DNA from: an uncultured Tateyamaria sp.
GTDB lineage: Bacteria; Pseudomonadota; Alphaproteobacteria; Rhodobacterales; Rhodobacteraceae
NCBI GenBank assembly: GCA_947501275.1
Contig: CANMVD010000002.1
Coordinates: 496,001-560,000 of the forward strand
Reading direction: 5' to 3'
DNA length: 64,000 nt
Shown here: positions 27,197 through 35,455 of the stretch, in pieces
Layout: every line of letters starts with the position of its first letter
Position numbering within the stretch: the first letter of the stretch is position 1
Position numbers and translations under genes: made by a program
Notes under the pieces: model-generated
Databases searched by the model: none
What the model was told of the DNA's origin: nothing
The model's input: only the letters and a program-made list of their open reading frames with translations

Positions 27197-29149
27197 ATGA
27201 CCGATCTTCTGAGCGAGAACACCCCGTCTGACTATGACGCCTCTTCAATCCAAGTGCTGGAGGATATGGAGCACGTGCGGCTGCGCCCCGGCATGTATAT
27301 CGGGGGCAAGGACGACCGCGCGCTGCATCACATGGTGGCAGAGATCATCGACAACTCGATGGACGAAGCCGTCGCAGGGCACGCCACGTGGATCGAGGTC
27401 GAATTGCACGAAAACGGGCATGTGTCCGTGCGCGACAACGGGCGTGGCATCCCAACGGACCCCCACCCCAAGGACCCCTCCAAGAGCGCCTTGGAAATCA
27501 TCTTCTGCACTCTGAATGCGGGCGGCAAATTCTCGGGCGACAGCTACGAAACGTCGGGCGGTTTGCACGGCGTTGGTTCGTCGGTTGTAAACGCCCTGTC
27601 AGACCATCTGCGCGTCGAGGTGGCCCGCAATCGCGAACTCTTCGCCATGGAATTCTCACGCGGTGTGCCGCAAGGCAGCCTCGAAAAAATCGGGGCCGCT
27701 CCAAACCGGCGCGGAACGGCTGTCACATTCCATCCCGACGCGGACATCTTTGGCTCGCTCAAACTAAAGCCCGCGCGTCTGTTCAAAATGGCGCGCTCCA
27801 AGGCCTATCTGTTTTCCGGCGTCGAAATCCGCTGGAAGAGCGGCATTTCCGACGGGGACACACCGCAAGAGGCGACCTTTCACTTTCCTGGTGGCTTGTC
27901 GGACTACCTGACAGAAACACTCAGCGGGGCGACCACCTATGCCGATGCGCCCTTTGCCGGGTCGGTATCCTTCGAAAAGTTTCAGGTGCCTGGCAAGGTC
28001 GAATGGGCCATCAACTGGACCCCTGCCCGGGACGGGTTCATCCAAAGCTATTGCAACACGGTCCCCACACCCGAAGGCGGCACACACGAGGCCGGGTTTT
28101 GGGCGGCGATCCTCAAGGGGATCAAGGCTTACGGCGATCTGGTCAACAACAAGAAGGCCAGCACCATCACCCGCGAAGACCTGACCACCGGGGCTGGCGC
28201 ACTGGTGTCCTGCTTTATCCGGGAACCGGAATTTGTGGGTCAGACCAAGGATCGCCTGGCCACGGTCGACGCCCAACGCATGGTCGAGAATTCGGTGCGC
28301 GACCACTTTGACAACTGGTTGGCGGCGGATACGAAATCCGCCGGCGCAATTCTCGATTTTCTAGTGCTGCGCGCTGAAGAGCGCTTGCGCCGGCGGGCCG
28401 AGAAGGAAACACAACGCAAATCCGCCACTAAAAAACTTAGGCTTCCCGGCAAATTGGTGGACTGCTCTAATTCAACACGCGAGGGCACGGAATTATTCAT
28501 TGTCGAAGGCGATTCCGCCGGAGGGTCTGCAAAAATGGCCCGCGACCGCAAAACTCAAGCCTTGTTGCCCCTGCGCGGCAAGATCCTGAACGTGCTGGGG
28601 GCGGCATCCTCCAAGCTGGGATCAAACGCCGAGATTTCCGATCTGACCCAAGCCCTTGGGGTGGGCATGGGTGCGCGTTTCAACGTTGATGATCTGCGCT
28701 ATGACAAGGTCATCATCATGACGGACGCGGATGTGGACGGGGCCCATATTGCGGCGCTGCTCATGACGTTTTTCTTTACCCAGATGCGCCCGATGATCGA
28801 CACAGGCCACTTGTATTTGGCCTGCCCCCCCCTGTTCCGCCTGACCCAAGGCGCGCGGCGGGTCTATTGCCTGGATGAAGCCGAAAAGAACGCCCACCTG
28901 GAAAAGGGTCTAGGGGGCAAGGGTCAAATTGCCGTGTCCCGCTTCAAGGGCTTGGGCGAGATGGACGCCAAGGACCTCAAAGAGACCACGATGAACCCCG
29001 AAACGCGCAAACTGATCCGCGTGTCGATAGACGAGGACGAACCCGGAGAGACAGGCGATCTGGTGGAACGGCTGATGGGCAAGAAGCCCGAGATGCGGTT
29101 CCAGTACATCCAGGAAAACGCGCGGTTTGTGGAGGAGTTGGATGTTTGA
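27197..29149 (+). CDS. parE: DNA topoisomerase IV subunit B
   Basis: A 650-residue type IIA topoisomerase ATPase subunit. The GHKL ATPase has RLRPGMYIGG, EIIDNSMDEAV, VRDNGRGIPTD and the lid LHGVGSSVVNAL. The TOPRIM domain has VEGDSAGGSAK (catalytic Glu) and MTDADVDGAHI (DxD). The end IQENARFVEELDV is typical. It decatenates chromosomes with ParC. The length and lack of a long C-terminal insertion favour ParE over GyrB. I start at ATG 27197; an earlier in-frame ATG at 27173 has no better ribosome site. Confidence 0.92.
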   Translation: MTDLLSENTPSDYDASSIQVLEDMEHVRLRPGMYIGGKDDRALHHMVAEIIDNSMDEAVAGHATWIEVELHENGHVSVRDNGRGIPTDPHPKDPSKSALEIIFCTLNAGGKFSGDSYETSGGLHGVGSSVVNALSDHLRVEVARNRELFAMEFSRGVPQGSLEKIGAAPNRRGTAVTFHPDADIFGSLKLKPARLFKMARSKAYLFSGVEIRWKSGISDGDTPQEATFHFPGGLSDYLTETLSGATTYADAPFAGSVSFEKFQVPGKVEWAINWTPARDGFIQSYCNTVPTPEGGTHEAGFWAAILKGIKAYGDLVNNKKASTITREDLTTGAGALVSCFIREPEFVGQTKDRLATVDAQRMVENSVRDHFDNWLAADTKSAGAILDFLVLRAEERLRRRAEKETQRKSATKKLRLPGKLVDCSNSTREGTELFIVEGDSAGGSAKMARDRKTQALLPLRGKILNVLGAASSKLGSNAEISDLTQALGVGMGARFNVDDLRYDKVIIMTDADVDGAHIAALLMTFFFTQMRPMIDTGHLYLACPPLFRLTQGARRVYCLDEAEKNAHLEKGLGGKGQIAVSRFKGLGEMDAKDLKETTMNPETRKLIRVSIDEDEPGETGDLVERLMGKKPEMRFQYIQENARFVEELDV

Positions 29150-29174
29150 GTAGTGACTTCCAGGCTAGTTTTCT

Positions 29175-29582
29175 GTGAACAACTTTAACCTCGACAGCGA
29201 AAAGCGTGTTCGAAAGGCCCTTGTGTCGGTTTCACTGTTCACCTTGGTACTATCGAACATCGAATTGGCTTCGAATGAAGTAACTCTCCTTGGTCTGACA
29301 ATCATAGTTTCGCTTCCTCAAGTCTTAGCCGTTTTTATGCTCACTGTAGTTTTCTTGCTTATCGCTTTTCTTCTCTTTGTTTTAGAGGCCGCGCCAAGAC
29401 GAATAAGCCGCTTCAAGCGTTGGCGAGACAACGCTTGGTTTGCCGAACAGCAGACCATTATTGACGACTTTGCACGCGCCAGCGACCCTAGGGCCGAGTA
29501 TGAAGCTGAGGACGAGAGACAACGCATGATGAACCCAGACCCAGACGAACAAGTCTGGATGGAACGACAAAAAAGGCGGTAA
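29175..29582 (+). CDS. small two-helix membrane protein, low GC
   Basis: A 135-residue protein starting with GTG at 29175 (MNNFNLDSEKRVRKALVSVS). It has two adjacent membrane helices (residues about 15-35 and 45-70, the second being VLAVFMLTVVFLLIAFLLFV) and a soluble, charged C-terminus (RRISRFKRWRDNAWFAEQQ and an acidic end). The coding stretch is richer in A+T than parE. No ribosome site stands out. I do not recognise the family; it could be an accessory gene gained with the following low-complexity stretch. Confidence 0.55.
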   Translation: MNNFNLDSEKRVRKALVSVSLFTLVLSNIELASNEVTLLGLTIIVSLPQVLAVFMLTVVFLLIAFLLFVLEAAPRRISRFKRWRDNAWFAEQQTIIDDFARASDPRAEYEAEDERQRMMNPDPDEQVWMERQKRR

Positions 29583-29743
29583 CAGCAACTCAGGATACAA
29601 TCTTTTTATCGACCGATGGCAATGTTTACACGTGGTCTGTTACACTACGTTTTTCCAACTTCATTGGCACTGGCAGCCTTACTTCACCCTGAATTTATAT
29701 TGGTTCTAAGTTAGCCCCGACAGCGGGTCGGAGGCCGTCTTGC

Positions 29744-29764
29744 ATTTGATCCAGTGGATCAAAT
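29744..29764. repeat. perfect 9-bp hairpin
   Basis: ATTTGATCC (29744-29752) pairs with GGATCAAAT (29756-29764) around AGT. Confidence 0.6.
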
Positions 29765-29992
29765 GAGGCCGTAGAAGGCGATAGCCTCGGGGGTGACCCA
29801 GTCGCCCCCGCCCATGGGGGCGGTCGGCGGCGGCGAAAACGCGGGGCGTTTCCGCATAAGATACTAAAAGGTCGGGCCCTCTCGCGCATTTCCTCGAAAT
29901 ACGCTGCCGGGTCACGCCCGCACGGGGTACAAGCTGATGTTGCAAGACCAGAGGCGCTTCCGTCTCTCATCTACTTTTTCCGAAAAAAGTTC

Positions 29993-30038
29993 GGCCGCGG
30001 GCGGTGCACAAGGGGGGAACAGTGCACGGCCCGCGGCC
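29993..30038. repeat. 17-bp inverted repeat, 12-base loop
   Basis: GGCCGCGGGCGGTGCAC (29993-30009) and GTGCACGGCCCGCGGCC (30022-30038) match at 16 of 17 positions; the loop is AAGGGGGGAACA. Its arms are far more stable than most terminators in the window, and there is no T-run. Confidence 0.65.
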
Positions 30039-30093
30039 TCGACCTGGACTTTGGGACGTCCAAAAACCAAAGTCAGGTAACTGAAGATCCGTG

Positions 30094-30174
30094 TCAGATC
30101 ACGGCGCCCACAACAGCCCAGAGGCCCATCATTGACGCAAAGCCGAATACGGTTGGAATAACTACCTTTTCCAT
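30094..30174 (-). CDS. 26-residue single-helix membrane microprotein
   Basis: An ORF of 26 codons starting MEKVVIPTVFGFASMMG and ending WAVVGAVI before TGA. AGGAAAGGA lies 6 to 8 bases before the ATG at 30174, a strong ribosome site. After four polar or charged residues the rest is one hydrophobic helix with small residues (FGFASMMG), typical of tiny membrane subunits such as accessory subunits of respiratory complexes. Nothing else is encoded on this strand close by. Function unknown; too short for most gene finders. Confidence 0.6.
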   Translation of the reverse strand: MEKVVIPTVFGFASMMGLWAVVGAVI

Positions 30175-30366
30175 GTCTTTTCCTTTCCTGGCAGTGCCTT
30201 GGCCCATAGGTCCGGACCCTGCGGTGCGTGCCGCAAGGCGGTCTGCCCTGCGATCATGCATAAGACGTGGGGATGTTTGATTGACACATCCAGAGGCGTC
30301 AGAACACCTCTGATCACAGAGACGCGATGGGTTGAAACGTAGTGGGGCGCGGTGCAGGTTGGCGCC

Positions 30367-30774
30367 ATGGTGGATATTGCAGACGTTCAGCGCTTTTTGG
30401 ATGAAAACTTTGCGCCTTGGGTCCTCGCCCTGTCGCCAAATGTGCACCGGGTGGGCACCAAAGGCGTGACGCTCGATATTCCCGTCACAAGTGACATCGC
30501 GCGGGTGGGTGGCATCGTCTCGGGTCAGTCACTTGCGGCATTGGCAGATACGGCGATGGTGCTGGCCTGCGGAGCGCATATGGGACAGATGCAGCCGGTC
30601 GCAACCGTCACGTTGGACACGCAATTCCTGCGCCCGGGATCAGGTGATACAATCAGGGCAGAGGCAGAGGTGACGCGGGCCGGGCGGTCCCTGATCTTTG
30701 CGCGCTGTCAGGTCAGCGCATGGCCCACCGGAAAAATCATCGCATTGGCCACCGCCACATTTGCAACGCCCTGA
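30367..30774 (+). CDS. PaaI-type hotdog thioesterase
   Basis: A 135-residue hotdog-fold protein. The PaaI pattern is present: GGIVSGQSLAALADTAMVLA (the helix with catalytic-face G-x-x-x-x-x-x-x-D), then VTLDTQFLRPG and IFARCQVSAWPTGKIIALAT. These enzymes hydrolyse acyl-CoA thioesters, often aromatic. ATG 30367 is favoured over the in-frame GTG five codons upstream. It stands divergent from the microprotein, about 190 bases away. Confidence 0.88.
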   Translation: MVDIADVQRFLDENFAPWVLALSPNVHRVGTKGVTLDIPVTSDIARVGGIVSGQSLAALADTAMVLACGAHMGQMQPVATVTLDTQFLRPGSGDTIRAEAEVTRAGRSLIFARCQVSAWPTGKIIALATATFATP

Positions 30775-30916
30775 GACGCGGTATGGGCAAAACACCAGCG
30801 CCCCGGCGCAACCACCGCCTTCTGCTCAGCGATGTGACGGGCGCGCCCAATAAAGGTGTTCCGTGCGCGGACAAATCCCCCTTGCGCGCCGCCGTATTCT
30901 TGGTCCTACTGTCCCC

Positions 30917-31597
30917 ATGCTGATCCGCGCTCTTTTGATCCTGACCCTGTTGGCGGCCTGTGGTCGTCCACTGACGGAGGCAGAGATCGCATTTACCCGC
31001 ACGATACATGGCGACACGCTGGACGTGGACCGCGTTCGGCTGGTCAATGGCGCACCGACACGGGCTGTCACGTTCCGGCGCAAAGCCCGCCCACGCGTGA
31101 CCTGCCGCGAATTGATTGGACCACCGCCAAAAACAGAGATCGTGACGGCCAAGCCTGCAGCAGTCGCTCTTTGGCAACGGGTGTTGTTCGACAAAGACTG
31201 GTATCTGGACGACTACGTTCCGAGTTATCCCAATGAAATCAATCTTGTTGCTGCAATGTTGCTGGCACATGAGCTAACCCACGTTTGGCAGTGGCAAAAC
31301 CGTGATGTCACGGGCTATTCGCCGCTGAGGGCGGCAACGGAGCACCAATTTGGCGCTGATCCTTATCTGTTTGACATCGACAACAACCAGACTTTTCTGG
31401 ATTTCGGGTTTGAACAGCAAGGCTCGATTGTGGAGGAGTTCGTGTGCTGCCGTGCACTTGCCCCGCAAGCACCGCGCACAAAACGCCTGCACGCGCTGAT
31501 TTCAGATGTCATGCCTGTCGCAGCCCTGCCCCAGTCACGCCCTTATGATGTGCGCCTGCCTTGGAATGGTGTCGAGGTGAATGGCATCTGCGGGTAA
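30917..31597 (+). CDS. lipoprotein with HExxH zinc-peptidase motif
   Basis: A 226-residue lipoprotein: signal peptide MLIRALLILTLLAACG with the Cys of LAAC as lipid site. Its centre is VAAMLLAHELTHVWQWQNRD, carrying an HExxH zinc motif (HELTH), preceded by SYPNEINLVAA and followed by a GADPYLF block, as in some DUF4157-like peptidases. Two adjacent Cys (FVCCRAL) come later. Function unknown; the HELTH motif alone does not prove proteolysis. ATG 30917 gives the lipoprotein signal; there is no strong ribosome site. Confidence 0.7.
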   Translation: MLIRALLILTLLAACGRPLTEAEIAFTRTIHGDTLDVDRVRLVNGAPTRAVTFRRKARPRVTCRELIGPPPKTEIVTAKPAAVALWQRVLFDKDWYLDDYVPSYPNEINLVAAMLLAHELTHVWQWQNRDVTGYSPLRAATEHQFGADPYLFDIDNNQTFLDFGFEQQGSIVEEFVCCRALAPQAPRTKRLHALISDVMPVAALPQSRPYDVRLPWNGVEVNGICG

Positions 31598-31672
31598 ACA
31601 CACCACAATGCCTGACCGCGCAGGGCAGGCGCGTGGATCACCCGCACACTACGTTTGGAAGGAGTGCCAAGA

Positions 31673-32107
31673 ATGGCTCAATACGCGTTGATCATGTTAC
31701 TGGCCGGGATCGGAATCCCGATCCTTGCGGCCTTGAATGCGGCCTTGGGGACGCGCATTGGCAACCCGGCCGCGGCTGCAACGGTGCTGTTTCTGGTGGC
31801 GCTTTTGGCGTCATCACTGGTGTTCATCGTCGGAGGTGGCACCGGATTGAGCCGGGTGGCAAGTGCTCCGAAACATCTGTTGCTTGCGGGCGTACTGATC
31901 GCGTTTTATGTGCTGTCGATCACCTATATCGCACCGCATTTCGGGATCGGTAATGCGGTATTCTTTGTGCTGTTGGGGCAATTGATCAGTGCGGCAGCCA
32001 TTGATCACTTTGGCCTTTTCGGCGCTCAGGCCACTGCGCTCAGCATAACGCGTATCGGCGGTATTGCGTTGATGGCTGCGGGCGTCTGGCTCACGCAATT
32101 GGCCTAG
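31673..32107 (+). CDS. DMT family transporter, YdcZ/DUF606-like
   Basis: A 144-residue membrane protein with five predicted helices, the length of a half-size DMT unit. It has the DUF606 pattern NAALGTRIGNPAAAATVLF and VFFVLLGQLISAAAIDHFGL. Many members act as homo- or heterodimers; substrate unknown. GGAAGGAG is placed about 10 bases before ATG 31673, so I start at MAQYAL rather than at an in-frame upstream codon. Confidence 0.82.
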   Translation: MAQYALIMLLAGIGIPILAALNAALGTRIGNPAAAATVLFLVALLASSLVFIVGGGTGLSRVASAPKHLLLAGVLIAFYVLSITYIAPHFGIGNAVFFVLLGQLISAAAIDHFGLFGAQATALSITRIGGIALMAAGVWLTQLA

Positions 32108-32208
32108 GGCCGTCTGTGACCCAATTGAGGTCACCGAACTTTGTCTGAAATCAGATATGTCAACGCGTCAGGCAACACTCGACGTTTCAGGCTTACGTCA
32201 GAAACGCT

Positions 32209-33204
32209 CTAGAGCGCGGCTTCGGTCCGCCCAGCAAGCCCCAAAGCTTGCGCCCAGGCCGCAGGGTCAACCTCGATCGGATCTTCGAGCACCCGTCCCT
32301 GCCCCGGCATTCGCCCGCCTTCATCCTGCCCGACCGCTTCGGCCAGATCGGCCAGACGTTGACCAAACACGTCCGATCCGGCGGGGTCGATCAGCATATA
32401 GTATTGCCCCAGATCGTGCGGCGGGCCCTCGGGTGCCTTGAGTGGTTTGACGTCTTGGCTCAACACGCCGCCTGCCATGCCCGCAGCCAGCAATTCCGCG
32501 ATAAGACCAAACCCCCACCCCTTGTAACCACCCATGGAAACAAGCGAGCCCTTGAGGGCCGCGTCCGGATCGGTGGTGGGCTGCCCCTCACTGTCGAGCG
32601 CCCAACCCAGCGGGATTGTTTCGCCTGCAGCCTTTGCCATCGTAATCTTGCCCAAGGCCACCGTGGTTGTGGATTGATCCATGTGCATCGCGATGCCACC
32701 CGCCCCGTCAGGCACCGAAAATGCGATGGGGTTTGTTCCAATGACGCGGGATTTACCCCCGGGAGGGGCCACAATCGGGGACGCGTTCGTAAAACCAAAC
32801 CCGATCATTCCCGCCTGTGCAATCTGCTCGGTGAAGTAGCCAAGCGATGTGCAGGTATGGGCGTGTCCAACAGCCAGTGTTGCCACGCCGTATTGACGCG
32901 CCGCATCAAGGGCGGGTGCCAGCCCGTAGGCAAAGGCCGGCTGGGCAAAGCCAAAGCCCGCATCTACTTGGATCACAGCCGGGCGCTTGGCCTGAACAAC
33001 CGGGGTGACGTCCCCTTTGACCCGGCCGGTTTCGAGCTGTTTGCAGTAGCTTTCGAGATAATAAAGGCCGCAGATCCGGTTGCCCACGGCTTCGGCTGCC
33101 GCCACAGCGCGCGCGACTTCGGCACTGGCAAAAGTGCCGGCACCCGCCCGCATCAGAGCGGCTTGCACCACCGCTTCGATTTCAGTTGCGCTGACTTGTG
33201 TCAT
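32209..33204 (-). CDS. Ldh/ComC-type malate, lactate or sulfolactate dehydrogenase
   Basis: A 331-residue NAD(P)-dependent 2-hydroxyacid dehydrogenase of the type-2 malate/L-lactate (Ldh2) fold. The hallmark is VGHAHTCTSLGYFTEQ near the active site and SPIVAPPGGKSRVIGTNPIA, followed by GGYKGWGFGLIAELLA. Family members act on malate, lactate, ureidoglycolate or (R)-sulfolactate (ComC-like in marine bacteria). The neighbours do not fix the substrate. It faces the preceding DMT gene. Confidence 0.85.
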   Translation of the reverse strand: MTQVSATEIEAVVQAALMRAGAGTFASAEVARAVAAAEAVGNRICGLYYLESYCKQLETGRVKGDVTPVVQAKRPAVIQVDAGFGFAQPAFAYGLAPALDAARQYGVATLAVGHAHTCTSLGYFTEQIAQAGMIGFGFTNASPIVAPPGGKSRVIGTNPIAFSVPDGAGGIAMHMDQSTTTVALGKITMAKAAGETIPLGWALDSEGQPTTDPDAALKGSLVSMGGYKGWGFGLIAELLAAGMAGGVLSQDVKPLKAPEGPPHDLGQYYMLIDPAGSDVFGQRLADLAEAVGQDEGGRMPGQGRVLEDPIEVDPAAWAQALGLAGRTEAAL

Positions 33205-33264
33205 GACTTGTCCCCCACGGTCTTGCGCCGCGAGGTACAGTCAGATCAAAGTGCCCTTGAAACG

Positions 33265-34617
33265 TCAAGCCGCCGAGCTTGTTCCCGGGGCTTCACCGAC
33301 GACAAGAGATGGGCCAATCTCGGTTGTCAGGCCTTGCAGCAATACGGTTGCGCCTGTGGACAGGGTGATCGTCAGACCCGCAGCCGAAACTGTCTGATCC
33401 GTGATTGATACATCCCCCGGTGTTGCGCTTTCGATCACGATCCGGTCGTTGGCCGCATCAAAATCCGTGACTGTCACGGCTCCGGTGACATCCTGACGCA
33501 TCACAAATGTGTCCGCACCGTCTCCTCCGGTGCCTGTATCCCCGCTGCCAAAGGCCAGCACGTCATCACCGGCCCCGCCATCCATCACATCAGCATCTGC
33601 ATCGCTGGCAGCCGTGGCATCGCCGGAAGTTGAAAACAGCAGATCATCGCCTTCGCCACCGTTCAATGTGTCCGCCCCTGCGCCACCGGCAACCGTGTCG
33701 TTTCCGGTGTCAAAGTTACCCACATCGTCGCCGCCCATGAGGTCGGCATTGACTGGCTGGTCGGGGCCTGCGCCATTGAATGTTTCGGCAGTGTCGTCAC
33801 CGACAAAATTCACAGGCGCCACAGGGTCATCCCCGGTTGTGTCATCGCCCATGTCGTCTTCGTTTTCCATAATCACGATCGAGTCGGCCGGCAGTTCCGC
33901 ATCCAAACCTTCCAAAAGCGCCGTGGCGCCGTTGCTGAAGGAGACGAGCAGACCGTCTCCGGTGAGCTCTTGGCTTTCGACCGTGACAGCGTCTGCGCCC
34001 GCTTCTCCGGCGGCAACAACAAGCGTGTCTTCGGCCACATCAAAATCGGAAATCGTGATTGCGCCAGTTTCGGTGTTGCCCAGGGTAAAGGCGTCCGCTC
34101 CGAGCCCGCCTGTACCGGTGTCCGCGTCAGACAGGAATAACACATCGTCCCCCGCACCGCCAAACAGTGTATCTGCCGCTGCATCCAGCGTGCCGTCACC
34201 CGCTCCACCATCGAGCGTATCATTGTCAGCGCCGCCATTGAGATCATCGGCGCCGGCACCACCAAGAATGCTGTCGGCTCCTGCGTCCCCTTCAAGAGAG
34301 TCATCGCCCGCGCCGCCGTCCATCACGTCGTTATCTTCATTACCGATCACACGGTCATTGCCGTCACCACCGGACAGCGTGTCGTCGCCTTCGCGCCCCT
34401 GCACAAAGTCGTCACCCTCACCGCCATCCAGCAGGTCGCTGCCCAAGCCACCATCAATGGTGTCATCCCCGATGCCGCCGTCGATCGTATCACCGTCATC
34501 TGTTCCGGCGAGATCATCGTCGTTTGGCCCCCGCCCTGATGACGATCCAGTGCTGTCTTCCAACACTGCAAACAAAGGAAGGGCCGTCAAAAGCATCAAA
34601 GTAAGCAAAGGGGACAT
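33265..34617 (-). CDS. RTX-type calcium-binding repeat protein
   Basis: A 450-residue protein with an N-terminal hydrophobic segment (MSPLLTLMLLTALPLFAVLE) and two blocks of GGxGxD nonapeptides, at about residues 45-165 (GGEGDDFVQGREGDD and so on) and 290-370 (GGAGADTLNGGEGDDLLF). Each block is followed by a strand-rich module ending in a similar phrase (NGATALLEGLDAEL; TGATVLLQGLTTEI), so the protein is an internal duplication. The repeats form a Ca2+-bound beta-roll outside the cell. No visible type I secretion signal motif was confirmed. Confidence 0.85.
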   Translation of the reverse strand: MSPLLTLMLLTALPLFAVLEDSTGSSSGRGPNDDDLAGTDDGDTIDGGIGDDTIDGGLGSDLLDGGEGDDFVQGREGDDTLSGGDGNDRVIGNEDNDVMDGGAGDDSLEGDAGADSILGGAGADDLNGGADNDTLDGGAGDGTLDAAADTLFGGAGDDVLFLSDADTGTGGLGADAFTLGNTETGAITISDFDVAEDTLVVAAGEAGADAVTVESQELTGDGLLVSFSNGATALLEGLDAELPADSIVIMENEDDMGDDTTGDDPVAPVNFVGDDTAETFNGAGPDQPVNADLMGGDDVGNFDTGNDTVAGGAGADTLNGGEGDDLLFSTSGDATAASDADADVMDGGAGDDVLAFGSGDTGTGGDGADTFVMRQDVTGAVTVTDFDAANDRIVIESATPGDVSITDQTVSAAGLTITLSTGATVLLQGLTTEIGPSLVVGEAPGTSSAA

Positions 34618-34771
34618 CGTTACGCTCCGGGTCGCTGGTTAGCCATAATTTTGCCTAACATACTCCACGGTTGTGCCCCAATGTCGAAATGAAAACATAC
34701 TGTTTCCAATTTGACGCCAAACGGCGTCGCCAAAAAGATCAGTCATTTGAAAACGCTAGAACGAATTGCGG

Positions 34772-35455
34772 CTATCCGGCCGACAGTCGCCCACGATCTA
34801 GCCGCACAATACGATCCATGCGCGAAGCCAACTCAAGGTTGTGCGTTGCGATCAATGCTGACAGTCCGGTGTCCCGCACCAACGACATTAGCGCATCAAA
34901 CACCTGGTCCGATGTTTCAGGGTCAAGGTTGCCGGTGGGTTCATCCGCCAGCAAAAGGCGCGGCGCATTGGCCATGGCACGACAGAATGCGACGCGCTGT
35001 TGCTCTCCGCCGGACAGGGCCGCGGGACGGTGATCCGCGCGTTGTGCAATACCCACCCGCTCAAGCAAGTTGCGTGCCCGTTTGTCGGCCTCGCTGCGCG
35101 CAATACCTGCGCTCAGTTGCGGCAAGACAATGTTTTCTTGCGCCGAGAATTCGGGCAGCAGATGGTGAAACTGATAGATGAAACCGATGTCGCTGCGCCG
35201 CGCCAATGTGCGCTGCGTTTCGTTCTGACGCGTCATATCCCGCTCGCCCAGACGCACCTCGCCGCTGTCGGCAGTGTCCAGCAACCCGGCGATATGCAGC
35301 AAGGTGGATTTGCCAGCACCCGAGGGTGCCACCAGTGCCACCACCTCGCCTGTGTTGAGAGTCAGATCAATATCATGCAACACATCAACTGCGTTGGCTT
35401 TCCCCTTGTTGTAACTTTTGGAAATCGCGTTGAGGCGCAGGACGTGATCACTCAT
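34772..35455 (-). CDS. lolD: lipoprotein-releasing ABC transporter ATPase
   Basis: A 227-residue ABC ATPase. Walker A is APSGAGKST, the Q-loop is near [10 protein letters not shown] (the LolD signature [10 protein letters not shown]), the ABC signature is LSGGEQQR, and Walker B is [12 protein letters not shown]. It powers release of outer-membrane lipoproteins from the inner membrane to the carrier LolA. Its first 8 bases overlap the end of the lolC gene upstream. Confidence 0.95.
   Translation of the reverse strand: MSDHVLRLNAISKSYNKGKANAVDVLHDIDLTLNTGEVVALVAPSGAGKSTLLHIAGLLDTADSGEVRLGERDMTRQNETQRTLARRSDIGFIYQFHHLLPEFSAQENIVLPQLSAGIARSEADKRARNLLERVGIAQRADHRPAALSGGEQQRVAFCRAMANAPRLLLADEPTGNLDPETSDQVFDALMSLVRDTGLSALIATHNLELASRMDRIVRLDRGRLSAG

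Larger units (their letters stand above)
29583..30093. other. gene-poor stretch with hairpins and inverted repeats
   Basis: 511 bases without a defensible gene. It contains a perfect 9-bp hairpin at 29744-29764, G/C-rich pairing around 29800-29830, a 17-bp inverted repeat at 29993-30038 and the pairing GACTTTGG...CCAAAGTC near 30047-30074. A 32-codon frame on the minus strand (29759-29857) has no ribosome site. The structure density suits an untranslated RNA or decayed DNA, but I recognise no known RNA family. Confidence 0.5.

Noticed and set aside
29759-29857. 32-codon minus-strand frame ending GGGDWVTPEAIAFYGLI
   Set aside because: The end looks protein-like, but there is no ribosome site and its stop lies in a hairpin; not enough to call a gene.
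29695-29970. 91-codon minus-strand frame in the hairpin-rich region
   Set aside because: Arg/Pro-rich, no ribosome site at a usable distance, overlaps the repeat structure.
29860-30050. possible RNase P, tmRNA or SRP RNA
   Set aside because: None of the core motifs of these RNAs is visible; only generic hairpins are.
32248-33408. 386-codon frame antisense to the Ldh gene
   Set aside because: Shadow of a real gene with clear dehydrogenase motifs on the other strand.
33509-34642. 377-codon Ser/Pro/Thr-rich frame antisense to the RTX gene
   Set aside because: Its low-complexity SPAPPS-like text is the complement of the Gly/Asp RTX repeats; the minus-strand frame has real RTX motifs.
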